This document shows positions 22,500-33,583 of a stretch of DNA of 64,000 nucleotides, in pieces (position 1 is the first letter of the stretch; each line of letters starts with the position of its first letter). The notes beneath the pieces are model-generated. The model was not told the origin of the DNA and made no database searches. It saw nothing but the letters and a program-made list of their open reading frames with translations. The translations under genes were made by a program, and so were the position numbers. This DNA is from Pseudoips prasinana. Taxonomy: Eukaryota > Arthropoda > Insecta > Lepidoptera > Nolidae. The stretch is from assembly GCA_951640165.1 (NCBI GenBank), contig OX621237.1, positions 17,112,001 to 17,176,000 of the forward strand. The letters are read 5' to 3'.

Positions 22500-24017
22500 G
22501 CTAGTGGCTTACTTAGATTTTAAAATTATGAAATAAATATTACAAAAACATACATAATATGTCGAATGACTTTGCATACACAATAAAAAGTCTTATATTA
22601 CATTCACTACAACATAGACATGTTACAGCGTTGAACTATTGATAAACGAAGCGCGAGAAATTCTTCACAAAAAAGAGAAAGTGGGCCTTATTAGCGCAAT
22701 TGTTATTATGTACGAGATGCTGTGTCTTTTTGTTACTTGCAGGTTCAAAGAGTTCATACATCATCAAAAGAGGAAATATACAGTCAGCCGCGACAGCTAA
22801 TAGGGTACAGTTGCGATCAGTGGCGGCGCTAGGATATTCAGGGCCGAGATGAGTTTTGTGAGATCCCATTTGCAGGCTGCGCGAGGCCACACACCGAGTC
22901 AATGCCCTAATTTATATGGCAACCCAAAAACTAATGCTTAACTTTATTGCGATTCGAAACCCCTTGCCCCGTGTAGCCGTGGCTGATCACGTCATCCATA
23001 TTGCCATTGCTACTGGTTTCCATTAAATCACCTTTCATAATGCCAGACCTTGAAATAATGTATTTAGTATCCTGTCACTTGTATTTAGTATTTGTATATT
23101 TCAGCACAATTTAAGAACTGTCAAACTTGTGAAATCATATGTAGGTTTTAACTACATGATTTATACTGGTCTTTTAATTAAAGTGACAATACCAAAAAAA
23201 ATTGTCGACGCCCACACACTTAAATAAATGATATCTCGAGTAGATAGCTAGTTTAATAATGACCACCACGACCATATCTCAACCAGATGGACATTATGAT
23301 TATGATGCTGTAACCTAATAATATATATACTCGTAGATTAATGTCCTTACATACTCATACATAAACTTTCATATTCATACATAAACTAATAAATATTTCA
23401 TAATACATTTTTTATATTAACGTAAAGGAAATGGAATAAATTGTCAAGTAGCAGGATTCATTTAATAAGTAGTGGTAATCTGTTAGTTATACTTTGCAGA
23501 AATTAATGTTAACAAGATTCATACAAATAATTTTAATTTAATTTGTTCTATGATAGGTGACGTGCGCCCAACAACTTATTATTTTTATTAAAAAAGGTAG
23601 TAATTTTTTTTTTAGAAAATGATCTTATCTATGATGGTTTAAGGTTATTTAGGTGATTACTATCTCCACAAAGAACACTGCAATATACTACATACCGAGT
23701 TAAACCCGATCGAATGGTATTGACATTTGTAGTGTATATGTCAGCGTTGCAGCGCGCCGTGGGTGTGCGTTGAAGTCTTTTGTACCGCGCCAACTGCACT
23801 GTATAGCTCCGCATATTTCTATCAGTGATCCGATCACGTGGGACACTTATAGGTAAAGGAATGCTATATATATATTTCCTCTGCGAATTCTGTCCTAATA
23901 AATAAAGTGTAATGAAATACCAATACCAATCTTGACACGCGGATAAAAGATTTCTTTTGTAAAGGATATTTCCACGAGACATAGCTACTACATATGTCAA
24001 ATCTGACACAAAATAAA
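22500..24017. other. Intergenic sequence, repeat-derived in part
   Basis: 22640-22900 contains a short minus frame (SAATDRNCTLLAVAADCIFP) that I recognise only as a recurrent lepidopteran repeat, not a gene. The remainder is AT-rich and unassigned. Confidence 0.4.
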
Positions 24018-24156
24018 GTACAGACGCCAGCACATCCTGCTACCCCAATCTGGCAAATTTTTTTTATAAATTTTCAACTTTATCACAAAAACATAAGGTT
24101 CGCTTTAATTGGGGAATGTTGACAGGTTGGGATAGCTGGATGTGCTGGCGATGTGC
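24018..24156. mobile_element. MITE, family M1, copy 2
   Basis: Begins GTACAGACGCCAGCACATCC and ends AGCTGGATGTGCTGGCGATG. Interior in the opposite orientation to copy 1 (CAACTTTATCAC). Confidence 0.75.
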
Positions 24157-25531
24157 TAGGTTTCAGTCCCGGTGTTGCCGAATTGAAGCCTTTTACATGG
24201 TTAATTTGGAAGACCTTTAATAACCATCGAAATCAAGGTTTCCACAAGGTGTAACATAAATAATGGATGGAATTAAGGAACTTAATCGGTCAATGAAACC
24301 GAACAACGCAAGTACATCAAGATGGGAAATACATAAAGAAATATTATATATATTTGTAACACCATTAATTATTTCAGTATTATTTCAGATGCTATTTATA
24401 AAAATTATGTCATACGCTAAGGCGGCGGGAGGGGTCAACTAAATGTAAAGTGTGACAAGGAGAGCGGAGGTTTAATATGCTTTATGACGTCACATAAATC
24501 GAGGGTTAACAATCTTCGATTTTAGAGTTTTAATTAAAACTTTCAAAGATTTAAATATGGTTATGTTATTTTATGCAATAATGTCACATTTTCACACTAG
24601 GGGTCACACAAATATGATCAGCGTAGCTCGTGTCTCTCTTCAATGATCGACCAATGCCCATAGAGTCCCTTAGAGTCATAGACTTGTGTGTTTTTGGTAA
24701 TTTTATCAGTCGTACACTAAAGGAGCTGAGAAGCGTGCTACTTACCCATACATACACTTGGTTGACCACTGTATAGAGAAGTTTTCGATGGCATAGATAC
24801 GCTGATTACATTTTGTTGTCCCCTTTTATGATGATGTCACATTGACACATTAGGGGACGAGCTTTCAAATTTATACAATTCGGACATGGCTCTATATTTC
24901 ATTCCCATATAAATTTTCTTTATGATATAACTTCATGGAAGTCTTTTACCAAAAATTCCGTTTTTAGAAACTAACTACTAATTTTAACGTGATTAGTGAC
25001 AATACTTTCCGTATAATCACGATATTTTGATAGTACGCATATGGAATGTTTGTTTCCTAAAAAGGATCCCACACTATAGAAAAAGGTTTAAATGAATTAT
25101 GTACGTTTACAGAATTTAAATCTAATCTATTCACCTACGCAATTACCGTTACAAGTATATACAATCCATAGAGACGTAAGCGCCATGCTAATCACACTCC
25201 ACTTTCTTCCGGTTAGCGCTGTCAAGGTCTGGCTGTCATTTAGATAAGGGGCAATTAATGAAAGTATTAATACGACCACGAGATATTGGCCTTTGTCCTC
25301 ACTTGTAATTTTATATTTTCATCATACATACACTAACTAGTTACTTTGGTTCTATAAATACCAAATTTCACTACCGCTACTACTTACAATTTTTTAAATT
25401 AGGTTTTAAATTTGAGTAACAGTAATGTTACATTTTTTGTAATACAGAGTAAATTAAGTAAAATTTTTGGCTAAAGAAAACTTTGCCTTTCTTCTGATAA
25501 ACCACATTTTTAAGTCCATAAGTAAATAAAA
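24157..25531. other. Intergenic AT-rich sequence, nothing recognised
   Basis: No convincing coding frame or element boundary. Confidence 0.4.
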
Positions 25532-25671
25532 TACAGACACCAGCACATCCTGCAACCCCAATCTGTCAAATTTCGTTTATAGATTTTAAACTTTATCACA
25601 TAAGCATAAGGTTTAATTTCATTTGGGGAAATTTGACAGTTGGGGGTAGCTTGATGTGCTGGCGTATGTAC
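25532..25671. mobile_element. MITE, family M1, copy 3
   Basis: Begins TACAGACACCAGCACATCC and ends GATGTGCTGGCGTATGTAC, with CCCCAATCTGTCAAATTTC inside. Confidence 0.75.
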
Positions 25672-26119
25672 ATATTATTAAGAATGTAATACTATTTATG
25701 TGAAGTAATTTATTACGTATACTGTACTATACGCCTTTCATAGGCTTTACTTTGAAAATAACACAATTCCCATACGGTTGTGTGGAAATCCAGACCCTAT
25801 TGCACATCTTTTGGTTCGAATTTTACTAAATCGTTCCTTAGTGGAAGCCTAAAATATAAAATGAACAGAGTATTATAACTCGTGTGGCTACTGTACTAGG
25901 CAGTATGTGTATATGTTATTCTTTTCCTATAAAATTTAAAGAGATATGATGAACGAAAAGTGTATTATATTCGATTAATCTAGGTGTAGTTCTTTAATTC
26001 ATCCGTAGTAGATACGTAATTCTGACTCCGTTTCGTAATAAGTGAAATGAGCCGAAACTCTACTGGCCTACTACTTTTCATTTAAAGTGCCCTTGTCTAA
26101 TCAATTTCTTGTTAAGGGC

Positions 26120-26129
26120 CCAATATAAG
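26120..26129. repeat. Target-site duplication (left)
   Basis: CCAATATAAG, identical to 27516-27525, flanking the element at 26130-27515. Confidence 0.88.
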
Positions 26130-27515
26130 GCTACGTACCCGTTGGACCTACAAGTTTAGACCCTCTATCGCAAAAGTACCCGTTCGACCTCATTTTAAGT
26201 CCCTTTGGACCTTCTTTAAAATATAATAATCAATGTGCCCATTGGACCTCTTTTTAAGTACCCTTTGGACCTTCAAGATTAAAACTACTAAAGATCAACC
26301 TGTTGGACCTCTATTCTAGTACCTTTTGGACCTTAATAAAATATGTTTTTATTTAGTATTCGCCCGGCGTTATTTTAATAAAATAAGGTACAGTTGTGAT
26401 GAAAATGTTTAACCAGAATTCTAATAATTAGGCGAAATAGCATAAGCGAATACAGGCACAGTGTAGGTCATTGCTTAGAAAAGTTACTTACATATGTGTT
26501 TTAGATTTTTTATTTGACATAACTTAATGTTTTTCCACTAATTGATTTAAAGAATTTGACTAAACTTGTCTAAACTTGACCTGATATTTGTGATCTATTA
26601 TGTATTAGATAGGGTTCAGTTTTCTTAGGTTAAAGTAACTATTTTTTTTTAAGAAAATTGTAGGATAATCCTGTGATTATAATGATTGATTTGTGATTTA
26701 TAGCTAATAACATAATTGTTTTTGTTTTTGAAAAGCTTGTCTTAATGTTAGGCAATACGGTACTTTATTATAATTATCTGCGAGATTGATGATAGAAAAC
26801 TATGTATGTATTATGATATTTTTATTAAGTGTACTTAGTTTACATAGGTAAAAATAAGACTGATTTTAACATTTGATCTGTGATTTATATACTTTATTTT
26901 ACTTATATACATTATTTTAAATTTACAACAAATCTACGAGAATAAGACTGTGATTACTTGAAAAGTTATTTACAAATATGTAAAATACAAAGATATCTTA
27001 TATTTACAAATTTAATTAAGTTGCTGCCTGTAAAACCAATCTTCACAAATTCAGTTGCTATGGCATACAATTTAGATTTAGATTTACTTACATTATTATA
27101 TCAGTGTTTCTTTGTTTTAAAATGTGATATAAACATTGAAAATTAATATATAGTATGCATTTTTATGTATACCTACGGTCTTGAAGATTTGTCAAATTAG
27201 AAAAATGTAACTGGAATATGTGTTTTTATTTGTTACATAACGTTGTGATCTTTTATATTTTTGATTAATAACATTGATTTATATTGTAGTGTTTTATTTT
27301 TATTAAGGTGTGTCACTTTTGTGCACGAGTGTATTTTAACTTTTTACACGAAGACATGTGAATGAGGTCCAACAGAACTCGTTACTTAATAGAGGGTCTA
27401 ACGGGTAATCAAGTATAGACAACATCCAAGTTTGAAGGTCCAAACGGTACAAAGGGGTCCAAAGGGTCATCTTTTTAGACGAGGTCCAAACTAGGAGGTC
27501 CTACGGGTACGTAGC
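26130..27515. mobile_element. Non-autonomous DNA transposon with GGACCT subterminal arrays and 10-bp target duplication
   Basis: 1386 bp. Both ends read GCTACGTACCCGT inwards. The identical 10-mer CCAATATAAG flanks it at 26120-26129 and 27516-27525. The first ~210 bp hold repeated modules of the type TACCCGTTGGACCT / GTACCCTTTGGACCTTC, and the last ~160 bp hold the same modules inverted (AGGTCCAA.., GGTCCAAAGGGT). The ~1 kb centre is AT-rich with no frame above 62 codons. A target duplication of 9-10 bp and repetitive ends suggest a Mutator-like (MULE) derivative, but no transposase is present to prove the family. Confidence 0.85.
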
Positions 27516-27525
27516 CCAATATAAG
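27516..27525. repeat. Target-site duplication (right)
   Basis: CCAATATAAG, identical to 26120-26129. Confidence 0.88.
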
Positions 27526-28650
27526 TATTTTGGTATTACAAATGGTCGTAAAACGCATACTGACACGCTTTCCAAGCATTCGTATTACCAAATAGTTTGC
27601 ATATGGAACTTAAGAACGCATTAATCAACTTTAAAATAAGCGTGTTAATAATGCTGGCCACTTATGATATTGATAAGGAACTACTTCATTCGGATTTTGC
27701 TACAAATATAAAACGTATTTCAAACACGGAAATCGGTTCAAGGATTTGTTTGTAGTATTCGTGTTACATTCCGTTTCTTATTCTTTTGTCGTTGACATTT
27801 ATGTAGAAGATAGCGCAATGTATGATGTGGCATTCAATGCGTCACAGTGCTTTTATATTGTGAGCGAGCTTTGTGGTTTACAAGGTATCGCTTGAAAGCA
27901 ACTATTGCGAAACTTGTCTGTGCTGACTTATTAAACATGTTCTAATGTTAATTTTATAGCTACAGTGTTCTACTCGAAACTCACTTTAGTTATTGTTAAT
28001 TTAATTATGTATTAGTGTTATTTTAGTGCTAGAACAACAAACTTAGTAGTAGTAAATAGTTTATGCATTAAATAGTTTATCATTGAAGCATTAATATCAA
28101 ACACAAATGTATGAAGAGTACTTAAAAGTTACTGAGTAACAGTTGGGCCTAACCTCAGGGCTTATACTATAAACCGGTTTAGAAGTAATTTTAACACGTT
28201 CCTTGCCCAATGAATCATATTTGATTCATGTCCTCGATTTTGCAGCGTATTTTACGTGGATCATATTTGGAAATTATTTGGACAAGTTTAATAGGTATTT
28301 ATTAAATGAATACGTGACGAGCTCGAATTCGTATTTTGTGAACGTAAAAATCAATATCATAATTATCATGTCAGCTGAAACACATACACAGCTGGACAGG
28401 GCCTCCCCAAAACATATCCACAATTGCCTGACTCGCTCAAAGAAATGAGGTTGCTTTTATTTTATTATAAATATGTGAAAATCCGAGGCATAATAATCAG
28501 ATAGCAGATTCAATATTGTATATTAATGTCACACTCAATGTACTCTACATTGAGTAGGTATATTAAAATTACTCCAATTGCTTCTTCCTTCCAATTCCGG
28601 AGGGTACCCAGGGTACGTGACCCGCCCATTTACTTAGACTAGACTTGGCG
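27526..28650. other. Intergenic AT-rich sequence, nothing recognised
   Basis: Short frames only (longest 81 codons at 28203-28448, unrecognised). Confidence 0.4.
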
Positions 28651-28654
28651 CAAA

Positions 28655-28765
28655 AGGGGGGCACTGGAGCAGCATACCCGCGTTCCCGAGGCTCCCACAA
28701 TCAGGCGCCAAGAGAAGTCCACCCGTAGACAGTTTTTGCGGGTGACATGCGCAGGCATTCCCCCT
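28655..28765 (+). mobile_element. R1-like LINE 3' UTR fragment
   Basis: GCAGCATACCCGCGTTCCCG, AGAGAAGTCCACCCG and GTTTTTGCGGGTG match, in complement, 22110-22250 and the end of the element at 2577-2996. Confidence 0.55.
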
Positions 28766-28769
28766 GCCT

Positions 28770-30480
28770 TATGACACAACGGCTGACTTTTTGTTGTTAC
28801 AATAGTTTAAGTAAGGCAAAACAACGCTATTAAAATCGGGAAGAGTCAACTTATGAGACTTACGAAAGTCATAACGTGCAATAGCATCTTTAAAATTTTC
28901 GTAGTTAGCTGTCCAAATTGTCGATGTAAATGAGTGGAGCAAAAACGAAAATTCTTGTAATTTGCCTAAGTAATATTAATTACTCGTTTGTAATGCAGCG
29001 AATACGCAACGAAGATTATTAATAATTAGTTAATTGCAGTTAGCTAACGCTTGTGTTGCGGAAACCATCAAATTGTTCTTGTTCCAGTGAGAACGACCCT
29101 CTATGAGCGGATGTGAGTGAGGGCCAAATACTTGTTTCTGTGCAGCCAGTTTATACATTATACTTGCCAATATGTACCCATGTTACGTTCATATTATAAA
29201 TAATACTTCCTGCATTTTTCATGTGGAAACCTTTTCTTACTCTACTTAATGGTTCATACAGCTCAGACCTTATACAAATAGGAGCACGATTTGATTTCAA
29301 AAACATTTAAATTCCAATTGATCAATGAAACCAATTGGAACCGTACTCAAATTCACACAAAGAACTGATTGGCTAATCACCTATATCAGTCTGAAGTAAA
29401 AGTATGGCCCCGAGTTCTTTGATTTATAAATACGAATCTTAGTAGTTGCATATCGCTTCTCTTTCTTTTAACAAACACGGTATTCTCAAGGTCTTTTCTA
29501 GAAAGGATATGCGGAGGTGATGATTGTGTCAAATGGATCCCTTAGTCATATATCTTTGGGTATAGATCATATAGTATTAGGTATATATTGATAATTTCCT
29601 CATGTATTGAAGGAAAATAATGTCAGGCTAGTGCCATTCCTTGGAAAAAAACGATCACCAACTTAGGAGAACGCTAACAATGAATGTAAAGATAGATACG
29701 TTGTTCAATGTGCTGTCACTTGTCAGCCCAGTAATTGCTGTTAATTTCTCCAAATTGTTCAAACTATTAAAATTCCGATATGCAAGTACCAATAAGAGTC
29801 ATACTGAGTATAAGTTACAAAATATCACGCAAACTCTATAACAATTAGTATCATTCACGTTACGTGAAAGATCGTTATTACACCTGAAGCAGTTTATGTA
29901 ATACGTAAAGTTATACAAGAGCTTATAATTATGTAATTTATTTATGTATCAGTTAAGCATATCTAAAAGGTAGTTTTAGAGGTCGTTCAGTAACCAGCGA
30001 AGGAAGTGACGCTGTCTCTACCTCTTTGTTCCTGATCCCAAGTCCGCCTACATTCACTTTGTTTACTACTCTCAGATTTGTTACGCGAATCTCTTGGATA
30101 AATATTACATTATGAATCACTAAGATATATTTTCTCAAACGGAACGATTTTACATAAATATATTAACGAAACTTTCGAAAGAGAAACCAATGGATATTCA
30201 TATGAATCAAAAGTTCAGATATTTGGCTCCATATGTTGAAGAACATTTAAGTGGGATTGATTTGGATGTATTTTGGGTATTAATTTATGCAAGTAAACAT
30301 ATATGTAAGTGTATATTATGCAAGGATGAAGAGCCTATACAACCTCACACGCTTTTGCAGCTGATCGTCTATGTCAGCCTTCAACATGTGCCAAAGTAAA
30401 GCTTAGTATAGAACTTACCGTTTTCTAGTATCCTATTAAGTGCAGGGACAATCCTTAGTGTACTGTATCACTTCACAATG
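28770..30480. other. Intergenic AT-rich sequence
   Basis: No gene recognised. About 29300-29345 has CCAATTGGAACCGTACTC, resembling an M2 MITE end. Confidence 0.4.
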
Positions 30481-30605
30481 TTAAGGTAATGCGGGGAGTG
30501 CACTCGCGGGACGTCGCAGCGCATGTTGCGTGCGGTCGGGTCGGAAGCCGCGCGCTCACTGTCGATACCAACGACCCCTGCCTACCGCTCACCAACATTC
30601 TTTTA
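30481..30605. other. CpG-rich island, candidate upstream exon or promoter
   Basis: High in CG dinucleotides (GGGACGTCGCAGCGCATG, GGAAGCCGCGCGCTCACT) within AT-rich DNA, 2.8 kb beyond the CHS-B stop and about 29 kb before the CHS-A start codon. Minus-strand donor-like sites (TTG|GTGAGCGG and CGACA|GTGAGC) are present. A CHS-A 5' exon is possible but unproven. Confidence 0.28.
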
Positions 30606-30913
30606 GGGATTTCCCAATAACTTTTAGAACAATTACTTTGGCGAAATTAATAATATGTAATATCAAAGAGCACAGTATTGTTATATTGAGTAAATCTAAA
30701 GTTTTATTACGAAAAGAGAGGTATTAAGCTACACATATCGATGCGTATGAGTGCCTGTCGAAACCTTCACAGTTCTATTAGCTCGCCTCATTGGCGGAAC
30801 TAGAAAGCTTCAGGGGTTTTTCCAACGTAAGTTGTTCTTTACCGAATTCGCGATAAATTTTCAATAAATCTTTTGTAATTTTCGCAGCTTTGAATCACCG
30901 CAAGCTTAGGCTC

Positions 30914-30948
30914 AAACGCTTAACTAACCTTTGGTTAATTAAGCGTTT
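30914..30948. repeat. Short hairpin, 16-bp arms
   Basis: AAACGCTTAACTAACC, loop TTT, GGTTAATTAAGCGTTT, with one mismatch. It lies in an unassigned repeat-like segment (30780-31130). Confidence 0.7.
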
Positions 30949-31209
30949 AATACATCTGTACATTTTGAGGCGAATTTTGCCAAATCCAAAAGGATTTCGC
31001 CTAAAGCCTTCGTCTTCGAATTAAACCGGACTTCGAATTAAAACTGAAAACTTTTGGGTTGACCCGGACCGACCGTTTTTGACCTCAGATAATGTGTCAA
31101 AAATGGTACTGCTCGACCAACAAGTCTGCTAGTTATAAAGAAAGAAAAAAATGTGTAGTAAACTGCGTTTTTCTTTCGTGTCGATGTCCAGACAACAATG
31201 TAAAGTCAT

Positions 31210-31600
31210 TTAGACCATTACGTTGCTACTTTTATAGTGGTTGACAGAGAAGAGTCGGGGCGTGAAGGGGGCCCTAATATATGCGAAATAGACTGTGACG
31301 GGGCACCACAGTGGTCCTGCATTTCGCCAATCGTTCCCAACTAACGAAGATTTTTCTTGCAGGGGACAACTTAGGAGCGCAGTCTGTCGAGCCTTTTCCA
31401 CACTGATCAAGGCAAGTTGTACCCGCGGGAAGATTTCTGCTGGCTCAATATAGCCTAGTGGAGTAGGTACTCTAGAATTCCACAGATCTATGTGAGCTTG
31501 AGCTACGTGTGATATTAAGGCAGCAGTTGCACGGAGGCAACTATGACAGCTTTTTACGCTACTTCTGCGTAATACATCGGAGTTGTACAGACGCCAGCAC
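31210..31600 (-). other. Unrecognised open frame partly made of a MITE
   Basis: A 170-codon minus frame runs from 31722 to 31210, but its first ~45 codons are M1 MITE sequence. The rest (AHIDLWNSRVPTPLGYIEPA, VQLALISVEKARQTALLSC) is not recognised. It could be an old retroelement fragment or chance. Confidence 0.25.
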
Positions 31601-31724
31601 ATCAAGGTACCCCAATCAGTCAAATTTCCCCAATTGCTAGTGAACCTTTTGCTTATGTGATAAAGTTGAAAATCTATAAAAGAAATTTGACAGATTGGGG
31701 TAACTGGATGTGCTGGCGCCATAC
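31585..31724. mobile_element. MITE, family M1, copy 4
   Basis: Begins GTACAGACGCCAGCACATCA and ends GGATGTGCTGGCGCCATAC. Interior order as in copy 1 (GATAAAGTTGAAAATCTATA). Confidence 0.77.
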
Positions 31725-32774
31725 AAACGGTGCCTGCAGTTTGGTTCCTAATTTTGTTTCTATCAGGTATACAGTTGTTAATTAGTATAGTAAGTATATA
31801 AGTAGAGTTCGAGTATAATAAGAATAATCATTAACAGCGCATTGTCTGCATACAAAACAGTTTGATTTTGGTTTTAATTTTGTAGTAGTAGTAATTTTAT
31901 TTCAATTTCTGTATTGCCTCAAACATAGATACTAGAATATAAGGAATGTAGCGAGTCAACCCCATGACAAGTACTTTTAGTCACTTAATGGACCTGCCTC
32001 AATTTGTTTTGGTTTGTACTGTATGGAGACACAATCAACATTTTTTTTTATTTTAAATTTTTGGCATCTTTATTCCGATTTATTTCTTTATGAAAATATT
32101 ACAAATAAAATTGAATTAATTACACAATTATGCTGATTATTATGGTTTAATTTAATTTCACCTGCAATTCTTGTATATTTACAGAATGCTTTTGAAAGTT
32201 TGCGGAAGAAGCCATCATTCGCCAAAAACAAACCTGATGTCAGTTTTAAAGTAAATAAAACACGATCTATAACTTTCATATTGTATAATATAATAAAGAA
32301 TACTCAAATTACACTTACTGAACTAATTAAATGCAATACTATTGGTAGGTACTCGTCATTACTATGGCTAAAGTGCTATCAAAATTACCAATGGATCTTT
32401 AATCATAAACGAAGAAGACTTGAACGAACTCGATGTTGAATATCTGAAATAGTCGTGTTAATAATAATAACCATCGGTCTGAAAACCACCGAATGTATGT
32501 CGCTTACTTGAAAACGCAAACTATAATGAAAAACTAATACAAAAGAAGATGACTTCGTCGAAAAATTTGTTAGTCTGAACAAGATAGTCTAAGCGCCGGT
32601 ATAAAAAAGATTCAGTCAAATAAAACATACTTTGAAGAATTATTAGTTTAAATAATGATAGCTCGAGTGATGCCTGTGTGAATATATTATCAACTTTATT
32701 TACCAGTGCTATTAAAAGGGTATATATTTCATAATTGAAGCAAACTTTAAGAGCAAGAGCAAGCTTTAAGCCAC
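31725..32774. other. Intergenic AT-rich sequence, nothing recognised
   Basis: No coding frame or repeat boundary assigned. Confidence 0.4.
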
Positions 32775-33030
32775 TTGTTACGTACTTATCGTATGGGCAG
32801 TGGTTACCTGTTAGAGTTGTTCAAGCCGCCCATTAGGCCTCTATCATGGCTTAACGACTATTCCCTAAGGGCTACCACCGGGACCGATAGCTTAACGTGC
32901 CCTCCGAAGCACGAAGACGCTCAGAAATTAAGTCACTTTGGTGGTCACCCATCTATGTACTGACCGCGAGCCTAGTTACTTAACCTCCCTAATCACCTAC
33001 GGACCGGTGAGAACATCGAGCTTGTTACTA
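32775..33030 (-). mobile_element. 5S rRNA-headed SINE, copy 2
   Basis: Complement order: CTTATCGTATGGGCAGTGGT, body, then GGTGGTCACCCATCTATG, CTGACCGCGAGCCTAGTTAC and ACGGACCGGTGAGA. The 5S-like head is at the right end. It lies about 400 bp past the CHS-B stop codon and could fall in its 3' UTR. Confidence 0.75.
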
Positions 33031-33445
33031 GATGCTCCTACTATTTAGGGTTATGTAAGATAGAGTCGTTCATTATAGTCAGGTTAACCCGTTTCTTACT
33101 AGAGGACTTTATAAGGGACAGCAGACTCGCGAGAAATGTCTTTATGCTTCTAATATCTGGGTTAAATATGTAGAGTACTGAATTTGGTTTAAAAAGAGAC
33201 CGAGATAAATCATTGTTACTCTTTTTCACTTGTTCCTCAACTTAATTCCTTGGAAAATATGTCTTTGAAAAGCACTATTAGCCGTCTAAAAAGGTTCTAT
33301 TTATAACACTATCTGCGGAACCAGCTTTTTCATTGATTTTGGAGCTTATTTTAAAGCGATATGGTCTAAATTGAGTGGTCTCGTAAAGTATATAGGTTGT
33401 TTCAGAGTTAACGCGTATTTATGGACAGTACCTATAGAAAATTTA

Positions 33446-33583
33446 TTACTCGAAGTGTATTTCTCTGAAGCGCACGGTGGATCGTCGAGGTTTGGGAGTA
33501 TCTTCCTCGTCACTGTCGAGGGCTGGCTCATAGCCGCGATTCATGTAGGAGCCTGTCGATGACGGCCGGCCCATGTCGTTCAG
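33446..33583 (-). CDS. CHS-B: CHS-B exon (m): last coding exon and stop
   Basis: 138 nt, 45 codons plus TAA. After a TTCCACAG acceptor it reads LNDMGRPSSTGSYMNRGYEP, then ALDSDEEDTPKPRRSTVRF, ending REIHFE. Phase 0 start matches the previous donor. An acidic DSDEED patch is followed by the basic PKPRRS. Confidence 0.9.
   Translation of the reverse strand: MNDMGRPSSTGSYMNRGYEPALDSDEEDTPKPRRSTVRFREIHFE

Noticed and set aside
22636..22902. 88-codon minus frame as a gene
   Set aside because: Matches a recurrent lepidopteran repeat in memory and lacks exon signals.
31210..31722. 170-codon minus frame as a gene
   Set aside because: Its N-terminal third is a MITE inverted repeat, no domain was recognised, and no splice or promoter context supports it.
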